From Lumbricus rubellus (Eukaryota > Annelida > Clitellata > Crassiclitellata > Lumbricidae), in assembly GCA_945859605.1 (NCBI GenBank), contig OX243825.1:25245713-25309712 (forward strand): 64,000 nt of DNA, written 5' to 3'. Below the pieces are notes generated by a model. It worked only from the letters and a program-made list of their open reading frames with translations. It was not told the DNA's origin and made no database searches. Positions 1 through 9,929 of this stretch are shown one piece after another. The position numbers and the translations under genes are program-made. Position 1 is the stretch's first letter; every line of letters begins with the position of its first letter.

Positions 1-120
1 ATCGAAAATGTTGAGGCCTGGAAGTCCTTCGTGAAATTGTATTTGTGGATATCTGTCAAATATTTCCTGATATATTCCATAACACCAAAGCACTTTGTCA
101 ATTCTTGGATTTATCATAAT
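1..120 (-). pseudogene. Packaging-ATPase-like gene, downstream fragment
   Basis: Read on the minus strand this is one open frame. It contains a motif of the type W-C-Y-G followed by Q and, further on, EGLP, which I associate with the P-loop packaging ATPase of Polinton/Maverick-type elements and their relatives. It continues the Walker A fragment at 1895-2000, from which it is separated by the inserted element at 121-1894, and it runs off the left edge of the window. The assignment to a Polinton-type ATPase is from recalled family motifs and was not searched. The gene is broken by the insertion and by a frame change at the junction. Confidence 0.5.
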
Positions 121-1894
121 GTGACGGGCGGGATGATTTCCCGTCACATGTCGCTACACAGATACAGAGATATAGGCGAGTAAAGGCGAGAACCCTCAAA
201 AATACGAAAAATGGTTTTATGGTGTATTATTATTTTATAATATGTCTACTTTCAATATCTGCAATTAAAAATTTTGAATTCAAATGATTAGTGTTGAAAA
301 AATGACTTTTACCGCATGTGGTGTCAAAATTTGCTTTGAATCAATCGCTCCATGAGCTATTTTCAAAGTTAAAATTCGCTACGAACGACAGAGCTATTAT
401 ACGCCATATGGACTATTTCTTGTAGTCGTGTCTACCACATAATAAATTTTCCCTTCAATATGGTACTGAATGGTCCATAAAAGCTGTTTCACCCGTTTAA
501 ATGAGCAGGTTTTGGTCAAAGTTTTAAGCATTCATTATTGCTTGCCTGACAACAAGGATGATTATTATTCAAGCCACGCCTCCGACCCAGTTTTCTTAGA
601 GTCTAATTGGCTTACGAGATACATCGCGACACTGACCTTAGATCGTGCGCATGCGAGCTAGCAATTCTTGGTCTCTCAACTTGTTGATGTTGCTCATTTT
701 CTTTAGTTACTTTCGGAGAGAAACGCTATTTTTGCGTTTGTTTCGGAAAGAATTCGTATGAAAATTATTCACACTAAGCTTAATTTACATTAGCCTAATA
801 GAAAGTGAAAATTTGAAGCTGTTAAACTGTTCAAATAGTGATAGCCTAGGCAGGCCCTAATCGTAATCGTAGCCTTATCTCCAAGCTTCTAAAGTGCCAT
901 TCGAAAGCCAAGTGTGGAGCACCAGCTTATTCACGAGCGCTGCGTCAAGTCAAAAGGGTTGTCCGTAAGAGTAGTCCAAAGGTGGTCCGGGTCGAGTTAC
1001 CATAGAAAATGAATTCTTAAGACTGTCCGATGAACACGGGTCTTATTCAGCGAAGCGATAAAGATTCCGCCGACGATAGGTAAACATGTGCGCATGGTCT
1101 ATTGTCTAAGTGAGTACATAATTAGAATTCTTTATAAGATTTGAAAGAGTCTCGTATTTAAGTCAGTTCTGTTTATCGGACCCAACGTATTCCATTCATG
1201 CCTGCTTGTCGAGTCAACAAATCGCGAACAATTAGGCCTATATCGTAGGTCCCTTCACTCTTCGATATCAAAGCCTTATTTCTTTGACCAGCGGCTCATT
1301 AGCCTAATAAGCCTCCTACTCGAGTCAACAAATCGCGAACAAATGTATCATCAGTCACAATGTTTGCATAAATTTAATCAAATCAAGAATGGGGTATAGT
1401 AGGCTACCATATTCGAGCTTACCTTGAAGGACCTTGTTAATTATTTGTTTGTGTTAGGCTATTTAAGACTCATACATCGTCGGTCGGTCAAAATGAAACG
1501 TCGATCTGTCCGCCTGCGCGTTAGATGCGTTGTTTGCATTAGTTTCATTAATTCAATTCAGCAGTAGATTGTATTTCTATCACAGTTTTGAAAGTAGTAG
1601 TTCGATTTTCATGCCGTTTGATGTACTCGATACAGGATATAGCCATGCATTGACCAGCAAATTTGCAGAAGAATAAATTAATGGTTACTAAGGACTTACC
1701 CGACACAAATGTTCCGAAACTTTAAGCTCGATTTTCTCAATTGTAATGATTTAGCAAATTGCAGATTCAAATGAGTATAACTTCAGTTAGAAATAAGATA
1801 TTTTCATTCTGTAAAAAGTATTTTGAAGAAAAATATCTGAATAAATAAAAAGGTCCAAAACCGTCATGTGACGGGAAATCATCCCTCCCGTCAC
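121..1894. mobile_element. 1.77-kb inverted-repeat element with hairpin ends
   Basis: The two ends are 30-bp inverted repeats (121-150 and 1865-1894) with one mismatch, beginning GTGACGGG. Each end is itself a hairpin because GTGACGGG is answered by CCCGTCAC within the same 30 bases. AAT occurs at 118-120 and again at 1895-1897, a candidate 3-bp target duplication. The element splits an ATPase-like reading frame, which supports insertion. I see no transposase in the 1.7 kb interior, only short open frames and a 23-bp direct repeat (about 1208 and 1320, core GAGTCAACAAATCGCGAAC), so it is probably non-autonomous. The superfamily is unresolved; a 3-bp duplication would fit Harbinger- or CACTA-like elements. 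Confidence 0.6.
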
Positions 1895-2000
1895 AATAAT
1901 ACTGCAAGTGATCAATAAAGCGAAGGGTAAACTGGGTTTTACCACAGCTAGAAGGTCCACTTATAATAGCTGAAAACGGATGCTGCCAGGTTGGATCCAT
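1895..2000 (-). pseudogene. Packaging-ATPase-like gene, Walker A fragment
   Basis: A minus-strand frame starts at a methionine at 2000 (MDPTWQHPF) and reaches a clear P-loop, GPSSCGKT, about 15 residues later, followed by FIDHLQ. QHPF upstream of a P-loop ending in SGKT/CGKT is typical of Polinton-type packaging ATPases as I remember them. The frame is cut at 1894 by the inserted element and picks up again at 120 with a frame change. It lies on the same strand as the polymerase-B remnants at 10-17 kb, so one old element may have supplied both, but that link is inference. Confidence 0.5.
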
Positions 2001-2100
2001 CTTAGACAATGATAAAACGAAGGTATGAGTTGGATTTATATAAAATGAAAGAAAAGAACAAATTAAATGCATTGAGTACATTGCAAGCAAACCATTAAAT

Positions 2101-2790
2101 TTAAACTTCGACCATATAGGCTATATACAAGCGTCTTTAACTATTCATATGCAGGAGTCTTCAATCGTCTACAAACAAGCAATCAATATTAAACTTCAAC
2201 AGCAGGAATTGTAAGGTGTCAATATGTGAAGTAATCGCAGCTGTTGATCAGGTAACGTGTTTATCGTCGTTACAGTTCATCTCGGCCGCCTCCGAAGGAG
2301 GCGCCGCCGCCGCCGCTGCCGCCGCTGCTGCCGCCGCCGCCGTCGCCGCCACCTCCGCAAAACGAATTGTCGCCACACATCACATGGTCTGCAACTTTGC
2401 AAGACCGTGCTTTTTGAGTTAAAGTTGCATGTCTGTAAGTTTCACCTTTCATAGGCAATAAAGTAATTTACCCACTTTTTCCTATGCAAACGCAGACACT
2501 TGTTTTTTTTTTACAGATGTCATATAAATGTTTCACCGTTTAATAATAAATTTAATCGCTTGAACTTTGCAAAAACTGCAGTTGTATATGTTTTATACAA
2601 AGTTTTAACTGCAAAGAAATTCTTCTATTATGCTACAATTCTTAACTTGCACCATGCGAAACTCTGTGTGCACATTAGTAACAACTTATAACTCAGTCTT
2701 GCTCTCCCGTTTTTCAAACCCCTCCCCCATGCAAGTCTTACAAATAAAAATTCACACTTTTATTGCACATGCACGTGATCAACAAAGTCT
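2101..2790. other. Non-coding stretch with GCC triplet repeat
   Basis: No gene is supported here. An impure GCC/GCT triplet repeat runs from about 2291 to 2352 and creates artificial poly-alanine, poly-arginine and poly-glycine frames on both strands. The remainder is AT-rich sequence in which I recognise nothing. Confidence 0.6.
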
Positions 2791-2800
2791 ATGAATTTAA

Positions 2801-3485
2801 TATAGTAGAGCGGCCTGGTCAAAAATTGTTCACTTTGTGATAAAAGCATGAAATTTGGTACACACCACGAAAATGTCAGGAGAAAAAGATTTGGCTATAG
2901 GGCCATCGCAGATTTGACCCCTGGCCCCAATGGCAGCCATTTTTCAAAATGGCGGACTGGTTTCCAGTTTTTAAATTATCTCGGCTTTCAGTGCACTTAG
3001 AATTGTCATCTTGGTGTCTAGACATACATAGTTAGGGGCGAGGATTCCAATAGAATCATTACAAATGTTCTCCAGGGCTTCAATGGCGGCCATTTTCCAA
3101 AATGGCCGACCAAAATACTGATTTTTCTATATCTCAGCTGCCAGGGCACTTACAATCGTCATTTTGGTGTCTAAACATACTTAGTTAAGGGCAGGCATTC
3201 CAGCAAAGCCATTGCAAATGTTGCCCAGGCTTCAATGGCGGCCATTTTCCAAAATGGCCGACCAATGGCGGAATTATAAAAAGGATATTTCATTATATCA
3301 GCTTCCAGTGCACTTAGAACCGTCAACTTGGTGTCTAAACATACATCGTTTATGGCGAGAAATCCAATACAGTTATTACAAATGTTCTCCAGGGCTTCAA
3401 TGGCGGCCATTTTCCAAAATGGCCGATCAGAATACTGATTTTTCGATATATCAGCTGCCAGTGCACTTGGAATCGTCATCCTGGT
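2801..3485 (+). repeat. Left arm of fold-back element, tandem subunits
   Basis: After a unique ~125-bp terminus the arm repeats a unit with the palindromic core CAATGGCGGCCATTTT, seen at about 2928, 3081, 3233 and 3398, so with spacings of about 152 to 165 bp. Each unit also carries GTGCACTTAGAA-like and TGGTGTCTAAACATACAT-like blocks. The terminal unit is the most diverged. The arm resumes after the nested element at 4473 and fades out near 4510. Confidence 0.75.
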
Positions 3486-3493
3486 GTCTAAAC

Positions 3494-4472
3494 GGTTCTA
3501 GGGCAATTACCCCCTGGACAATTACCCCCCGGACAATTACCCCCCGACAATTACCCCCTGGACAATAACCCCCCGGACAACTACCCCCCGTGCCAATTAC
3601 CCCCCGGACAACTACCCCCTGTACCAATTACCCCCCGGACAATTACCCCCCGTGTCACAGTGTGAGCTTGTTCTCTCACGCGTTAATCTCTTTACCAGTC
3701 TCTTTGTATTTGTCGGACGTTCAGCGCTGCCTAAGCCTATCCAGGCTATCCTAAATTAACTTTACGGCCTACGGCGGTAGGCCTGTAGCCATCTTTTTTC
3801 ACTATCTCACTCTACAATACTTATTAAATGCAAAACGGAGTTAGCTTACACACAGTCTACTTAATTAGAATAATGAAATTTTCTAAATCTGAGAGAGGGG
3901 AAGATAAACGTTGTTTCGAAGGTTTTCTTGACGTGAAACAGAAGAAACACAAGAATTTAGCAAAGTGGTGTCGTTTCGCTGAGTAGGCTACGAAAATAGA
4001 CACAACTCTATCGATAATTACATTTAAATATTTTATTAAGCAGGTGTTTAAAACGTTGAAGTTTTCTTGAACGCTTAACCTTTTTCACACATTAGCTTAG
4101 AACCGTTTCTAGATTTGATTTGATTTAGTATTTTTATTGAACATTTAACCATAATATGCCTATCTTCGTGGAATTGCTCTTAACCTTGCTTAGTTATTAT
4201 GATAACTTAAGTCGTAACTCATCAATAACATTTAAATATTTAACTAGGTAGGCGTTTAACATGACATAGATTTAATTTTTGGCACGGGGGTAATTGTCCG
4301 GGGGTAAATGTCCGGGGGGTAATTGGTACGGGGGGTAGTTGTCCGGGGGGTAATTGGCACGGGGGGGTAGTTGTCCGGGGGGTAATTGTCCGGGGGGTAA
4401 TTGTCCCCAGGGGTAGTTGTCCGGGGGTAATTGTCCGGGGGTAATTGTCCAGGGGGTAATTGTCCTGTTACC
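3494..4472. mobile_element. Nested fold-back element of CAATTACCCCC repeats
   Basis: Both ends are flanked by GTCTAAAC (3486-3493 and 4473-4480), an 8-bp target duplication lying inside a subunit of the outer element's arm. The left arm (3494-3653) is an array of ~15-bp units of the type GGACAATTACCCCCC. The right arm (about 4280-4472) is the same array inverted. The termini are GGTTCTAGGGCAATTACCCC and, inverted, GGTAACAGGACAATTACCCC. The ~620-bp centre contains no coding frame that I recognise, only an imperfect ~40-bp direct repeat around TTTAAATATTT (about 4020 and 4227). The same terminus reappears at 63895, so this is a family. Confidence 0.8.
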
Positions 4473-4920
4473 GTCTAAACATACATAGTTAATGGTAGGT
4501 AATCGAATGGAATTAAACACAAACGTTTCTGTTCACAAGATTTGTAGCCGATTACGTCAATTGCGCGTCAAGATAGAAATGTCCTTATTTGAAAAATCAG
4601 CTGTTATGTGCTCATTGTGCGTCACGTATAAATATAGTATAATCCAAGCTATTTATTGCATCATACTATATGTGAAACTTCTGATTATCTTCATTTTCAT
4701 TTGGCAATAGAACAAATATTTGAATATATACATTTCAAGATGTTACTGATGATCTCGTAAATGTGTATCATGACATTTTAAGTCGACATTTGGGAACCTT
4801 TACCCAGACAAAGTAATGACCACAGATTTACAGCCTATAGGCCTATAACATCCTCCATGTCATTCACGGTCGCATAGAGACAGAGACAGTACACCGTAGA
4901 GAAGCGTTCGCACATTTTCA

Positions 4921-5810
4921 CTATCCTCCACATGCCTTCTCATATCCACATCTAAGCAGATCACGACAGGCACGATACGCCTCGGGAAATATTGTCCACT
5001 TCACTTCCCAGCCACCTTCAAACGTTTTCAGCCACCTCCATATGACCAGGATTATGGTAGTAGTAGCAGCTATGAACATCTGAGCCCAAACATGACCTGC
5101 TTGGTAGGCAGCTCTTATTGTGTGTTCCACCAGAGCAGCTTGAGTTGGTTGGATACCATCCATAGGTCTGTTCTTTCTGTGAGAACAGCTGTTTCCTTAA
5201 TTGCCTCATTCACTTTCTCCTCACCACTAGCACTGTCGTACAGGAGAACCAGAAAGCGCTCAATTACATCGAGCTAATCATAAACAGAGTTAGAGTTGGG
5301 AGTTGATGCTAAGTGCAGAAGGCTGGGGTAACGTCGCGGAATGTCTTCCCAGAGTACCAGACAGTCCTTTTTCCGCGGCCAGGAAAATATGATACTGTGT
5401 CATATCCGCTGCATGCTTGTAGAAAGGGCATGGCTACGTACGTTTCTGGACCGAGGGTACGCGCCATCTCATGGGTTGGTAGATATCTGAAGCTTTTTCC
5501 TTACGCAAAACCAACCCACAGTTCATCAATGCTCAGCTGCTGATCTGCAGCTATGGCAAACACCAACACGTCAGAACCAATGGTGCGTATCATCATCGTA
5601 TACGATAACCATGTTCGGTGGCATCAGAAACATAAAAAAATCTTTGTATCAGTCTCCTCCTGAGTACACGAAGCAAGCCCAGTTGTGTATATTTAACGAG
5701 TACAGAGCACATCCTTGTGGCAAGTGGCTATGGTTTGTCTTCCTGCTTCTATTTCTATTTTTTTCCATTTGCAGACTCAAGAAAGAAACAACTCTGACTT
5801 GTTTTCGTCG
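4921..5810 (-). pseudogene. Decayed gene in fold-back loop, PIN/FEN-like nuclease
   Basis: Minus-strand coding in several frames, joined only by frameshifts, reads in order: an acidic EETDT segment (about 5655), a TIGSDVLVFAIA segment, LWVGFA then GKSFRYLPTHEMARTLG, then CSGYDTVSYFPGRGKRT, and finally PTQAALVEHTIRAAYQAGH and a CRDLLRCG end. I recall intact relatives as an uncharacterised multicopy protein family in cnidarians and other invertebrates, with GCDT where this copy has GYDT. Three spaced acidic motifs followed by a GRGKKTAW-like turn resemble the active-site order of FEN/XPG and PIN nucleases. That function is my inference. At least two frameshifts and several stops make this copy dead. 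Its position within the loop suggests that the element carries the gene. Confidence 0.5.
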
Positions 5811-6208
5811 TTTCTCATGATATCTGCCGTGGCGGCAGATATCCAATCAGGCCATTCACTGGGTGTTCCAATTGTCGATGCTCTTGTACTGGATATGTCA
5901 TAGTCAACATGTCGAAGTGCGGCACTGCATGCATCTTTTCAGATTACGGCCCCACTATTTTCTTGCCCTACATCACAAGATAGCTAGAGCATGTGCATAG
6001 AGTACATGCTGAAGGGATGAATATGCGCGTGGCAGCTTGAATACCTACACACGCAGTGTGAGGGGTAAGAGAAGTCGAAGTTGCCTCGAATCTTCTAGTG
6101 CTTTATCCAGAAATTGGCAGTAATTCCTAGCATCACCTCCCAGCTCTGTTTATGATTAGCTCGTTGTAACTTGTAATTGAGCGCTTGTGGTTCTTCTGTC
6201 CTTTTTAG

Positions 6209-7158
6209 TTCGCCCATTTTGGAAAATGGCCGCCATTGAAGCCCTGGTGAACATTTGCAATGGCTCTGTTGAAATCCTCGCCCTTAACTATGTATGTTTA
6301 GGCACCAAGATGACGATTTTAAGTGTACGATACTGCAAGCTGAAGTATTGAAATATCCGTATTTTGGTCGGCCATTTTAGAAAATGGCCGCCATTGAGCC
6401 CTGGTGAACGTTTGCTCTGGCTCTGTTGCATTTCTCGCCCTTAACTATGTATGTTTAGACACCAAGATGACGATTCCAAGTGCACTGGCAGCTGAGATAT
6501 CGAAAAATCAGTATTTCGGTCAGCCATTTTGGAAAATGGCCACCATTGAAGCTCTGGAGAACATTTGTAATAACTGTATTGGAATTCTCGCCATAAACTA
6601 TGTATGTTTAGACACCAAGATGACGATTCTAAGTGCACTGGAAGCTGATATAATGAAATATCCTTTTTATAATTCCGCCATTGGTCGGCCATTTTGGAAA
6701 ATGGCCGCCATTGAAGCCCTGGGCAACATTTGCAATGGCTTTGCTGGAATGCCTGCCCTTAACTAAGTATGTATAGACACCAAAATGACGATTGTAAGTG
6801 CCCTGGCAGCTGAGATATAGAAAAATCAGTATTTTGGTCGGCCATTTTGGAAAATGGCCGCCATTGAAGCTCTGGAGAACATTTATAATGACTCTATTGG
6901 AATCCTCGCCTCTAACTATGTATGTCTAGACACCAAGATGACGATTTTAAGTGCACTGGAAGCTGAGATAATTTAAAAACTGGAAACCAGTCCGCCATTT
7001 TGAAAAATGGCTGCCATTGGGGCCAGGGGTCAAATCTGCGATGGCCCTATAGCCAAATCTTTTTCTCCTGAAATTTTCGTGGTGTGTACCAAATTTCATG
7101 CTTGTATCACAAAGTGAACAATTCCTTCACATTTTGGTTCCAGGCAGCTCCACTAATA
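6209..7158 (-). repeat. Right arm of fold-back element, tandem subunits
   Basis: This is the inverted counterpart of 2801-3485. The core reads GGAAAATGGCCGCCATTG and occurs about six times between 6209 and 7020 at roughly 150-165-bp spacing. The terminal ~140 bp (7020-7158) mirrors the left terminus. The right arm has more subunits than the left, so the arms have changed length independently, as tandem arrays do. Confidence 0.75.
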
Positions 7159-7337
7159 GAATTTAAAAAGGTAAGTTCTTAAAAGTCGACATTCCGATCT
7201 CTAAACGTCATCGGTGTTTCGGAGGTCGCCAACGTTATAGGACAAGGCCAAGACAGTTCATAATCATCAAAAGAATTTGGAGTTTAAGCAAGGAGAGCAA
7301 AAGATTAACTGCATAACAACATAAGTTGGATATAACA

Positions 7338-7657
7338 ATGGATGAAAAGTGTGATTGTCCGAGGTGTACAAAAGAACCTAAGAGAAATGTGGAGGTTACC
7401 GTAAAATTACCTTGCAGCCAGACTTCAAGATATTATCGTCTTCTGCGTCTTGAGATGGAGAATGAAAGCGTCTTAAGATGGAGAATGAAAAGTTGCAAAC
7501 TTCACTTATGTGTATGTGTTGCAATTTAATTCAAGTGCAAACCTTGACTCTACCGTGCTGCCATATAGTTTCTTGTGAAGACTGTGCAGATTCAATTTAT
7601 CATTGTCCTTTGTGCGAAGAACGAATACTTGGAACTGTCAGAATTTTCATGGCGTAA
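7338..7657 (+). pseudogene. IAP-type RING finger protein, frameshifted
   Basis: From ATG at 7338 the first frame reads MDEKCDCPRCTKEPKR and continues for about 47 codons. The C-terminal half is in another frame (7478-7657) and encodes a compact C3HC4 RING with spacing C-x2-C-x11-C-x-H-x3-C-x2-C-x6-C-x2-C, then GTVRIFMA and a TAA stop. The GTVR-F tail directly after the last CPxC is the usual C-terminus of IAP-family RING proteins. The two frames are separated by a 23-bp tandem duplication (7445-7467 and 7468-7490, one mismatch). Removing one unit would restore a single frame of about 98 codons. It could be a pseudogene or retrocopy, a polymorphic lesion, or a gene whose intron I have not seen. 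A RING ubiquitin-ligase role is a family inference. Confidence 0.6.
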
Positions 7658-8640
7658 AGGGAAATTCGTGACGCAATATTGCACCAGTCCTGAAGAGCGC
7701 AGTGAACATTTTGCGCTGTAAAGACATTGCTAAGAGTGAACATGTAGCACATTTTTGCTTGGTAAAACGCACAACTTTGCAGACATAGATTCGTTAGAAC
7801 TCATATGCAAAGTCGAAATAATTACGAACTAGCGTGTAGAAGATCGGAATTGTAGAAGATCGGAATTGCCTTAACGTTAGACGTTGTTTCACAGTGAAAA
7901 TTGTCGGAATAATCAGCATGAAGGATATGACTATAACATAGACGTTTGCATGAAATGTGAATGTTCTTTTGTTAGCATAGCAAAAGTTAAATAAAATTGA
8001 TTAAGACACTTGAACTTTGTCGATTTAACGTGCATGCGGATCTTTGGAAAGACCAAGTGTGCTATAGGCCCAGACTCACAACCAAACACACTTTAACTAA
8101 GCGACTTTGAGTTCTGAAACTTTATAATCACCTCGTAGTATTAGGACTACCAATAGATCTTAGCAATAGCCATGCTATATTTTCACACTGATTATAGTCG
8201 TTTGGTTCGTTCATTCCACGTAAAACTATAGCTAATAGAGTTTTAATAACGAATCTGTAATCATGAGAATTTATTAAAATTTGAGACAGGTGCAAATTTA
8301 AAGGTGTACAGTGAAATTGGGTCAATCCTGGACATAAACAGGTCTCAATAGACCTTAGAAAACGTTACTATATCGGTCCCTATCGAATTTTGCCAAATGG
8401 GTAGATTGCATTACAGGCCTATGCTAAGTTTGTCAACAGCAAAGTTATTTCCACCCAAAATGGTAGCGCATGGCATGTCAAAGTCAACGTATAATTATGT
8501 AGGTCCAAAAACAATCACTTGGTACAATTTGAAACAGAGTCCCTAGGGAAACTAATTGTATAACATATTGAAATTTACTGTGCGCGCGTAATGTCTAAGC
8601 GAGGGTATATTTGTCTAAGTTAGTTAGCACCTGTTTGCAA
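7658..8640. other. Non-coding; polyadenylation signal after RING frame
   Basis: AATAAA at 7990-7995 lies about 330 bases after the RING stop and could end its transcript. A perfect 16-bp tandem duplication, unit TGTAGAAGATCGGAAT, sits at about 7835-7866. The rest shows no gene or repeat that I recognise. Confidence 0.45.
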
Positions 8641-8659
8641 CACTCTGTGTGCGTCTACC

Positions 8660-9240
8660 TGCCATAGTCCTGGGGACGACGTTAAACTGCATCCATCCTC
8701 TGCCACAGGGAACCAACAACGTCCCTGAGCCGGTCCTAAACCCGGACAAAAGGAGGAAGGTTTGCCAGATGGGTGGCGATACGCTGGCAGTATTTCGCGA
8801 GTGCTCTAGTCGCTTCTGACTTCAGCCAGAGTCTCGCATCCTCTTCCGCGTTGTGCAGGGCTCGCAGGCCACCGCTGAATTTTGTCCTTGGGCACACGTT
8901 GACGATGTGCTCCATGGATTGCACCTGTCCGCACTCGCAGTCCGCCGACGACCCGAGACCCCATTTGTGCAGGATCGCGCGACAGGGACCTTGCCCCGTG
9001 CGGAAACGATTCAATAGGGTCCAGACGTCACGTGAGCAGTCGAAGCCCGGCTGTCGGATAGTAGGGTCGTCCACTAGGGACTGATTGATCACTGGTGCCG
9101 ACATCCAGTCTCCCCGCCACGTTGCGGATACATCCACAGGGTCCATGTTGAGCCAAACTGGGTGGCGAGACTTCAGTCGCAAGCAGTGAAAAACCAAGAC
9201 GATTGTGATCCGCCAAAACCACGACACAAGTGACATAGCG
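8660..9240 (-). mobile_element. LINE 3' fragment with C-terminal zinc-finger-like domain
   Basis: The minus-strand frame includes LLNRFRTGQGPCRAILHKWG, then C-E-C-G and MEHIVNVCPRTKF. This His/Cys cluster is commonly found at the C-terminal end of invertebrate non-LTR retrotransposon polyproteins. The reading continues to a stop and then a presumed 3' untranslated tail toward 8660. Upstream parts are lost or shifted out of frame. The clade is not assigned. Confidence 0.55.
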
Positions 9241-9700
9241 ACCCAGATGCTTCAAGGTGTCATGATGTGAAGCAGACATGCACAGGTCGGTCAGGACAGA
9301 CCGATGGAGAGAGTCGGAGGAGAGAGCGTGGGACACAACGGGCATCGACCCACGTTGTCCTTCATGCCCCTTTTTCACGATTCTCTTCCATCGGACAATG
9401 TGATCTTGATGCTCCAAGATGTTAATGGTATGGAGCAGACCTGCTGACCGGACCGGTTGAAACTGGGCAACATGGCACGAAACAGACTTAGACAGAGAGT
9501 GGCGTCGGACTCTTACGGGCATTGAGCCCAATGATATTGATGATGACCTGCCATTCTTACGTGTCTGCTTGCATTTGCATTGTCCGTCCATAGGCCTACC
9601 ATATTCGTATGCGTGGTAGGTCCATTAGTGTAAAACAATAGCCTGCAGCTGCCACCTACCAATAGGTCGCCCACTGAACGCCCATTGGTCAACGCTACAA
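9241..9700. other. Unassigned sequence upstream of LINE fragment
   Basis: Minus-strand open frames exist here but show no family motif. They may be frame-shifted remains of the same LINE. Nothing else is supported. Confidence 0.4.
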
Positions 9701-9722
9701 CCAATCACAGTGCCGCGTTACT

Positions 9723-9830
9723 GGCGAACTGCGTTTCTGAGGCACTGCGTTTCTGACGCACTGTGTTTCTGACGCACTGCGTATCTCACGCATTGTGTTT
9801 CTAGCGCACTGCGTTACTGACGCTACACGA
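9723..9830 (+). repeat. Short minisatellite, unit about 17 bp
   Basis: Six or so tandem variants of GCACTGCGTTTCTGAC follow one another with point changes, fading into related sequence up to about 9880. Confidence 0.6.
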
Positions 9831-9929
9831 TACTCGCGCAATGCTACACTGGCACAGTGCTTGAGTGGCATTGCTTTAATGGTAGCTGCGTGAGTGTCTT
9901 TGCCTTATTCACTACTGTAGCTCATTGTC

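Larger units (their letters stand above)
2801..7158. mobile_element. 4.36-kb fold-back element with 8-bp target duplication
   Basis: GAATTTAA lies immediately outside both ends (2793-2800 and 7159-7166), an 8-bp target-site duplication. The ends are inverted repeats beginning TATAGTAGAGC on the left and, read inward on the other strand, TATTAGTGGAGC on the right. About 190 bp of near-identical terminal sequence follows, with only scattered changes. Inside this the arms are tandem subunits (see the arm entries), giving a left arm of about 0.7 kb and a right arm of about 0.95 kb around a 1.7-kb loop. The loop carries a decayed minus-strand gene. The left arm was later interrupted by another fold-back element at 3494-4472. 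An 8-bp duplication suits hAT, P or Merlin-type chemistry; the ends do not let me choose. Confidence 0.8.

Noticed and set aside
2216..2458. Poly-alanine, poly-arginine and poly-glycine frames
   Set aside because: They arise from a GCC triplet repeat read in different frames and strands.
3171..3568. Overlapping frames in the fold-back arms as repeat proteins
   Set aside because: They are translations of the ~150-165-bp arm units on both strands, mirrored at 6404-6766.
3494..3653. CRISPR-like array of short repeats
   Set aside because: Units abut without spacers, the DNA is eukaryotic, and the array is the arm of a fold-back element with a target duplication.
7338..7657. Calling the RING frame a full IAP gene
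   Set aside because: No BIR domain is visible and the frame is broken, so only an IAP-type RING remnant is claimed.
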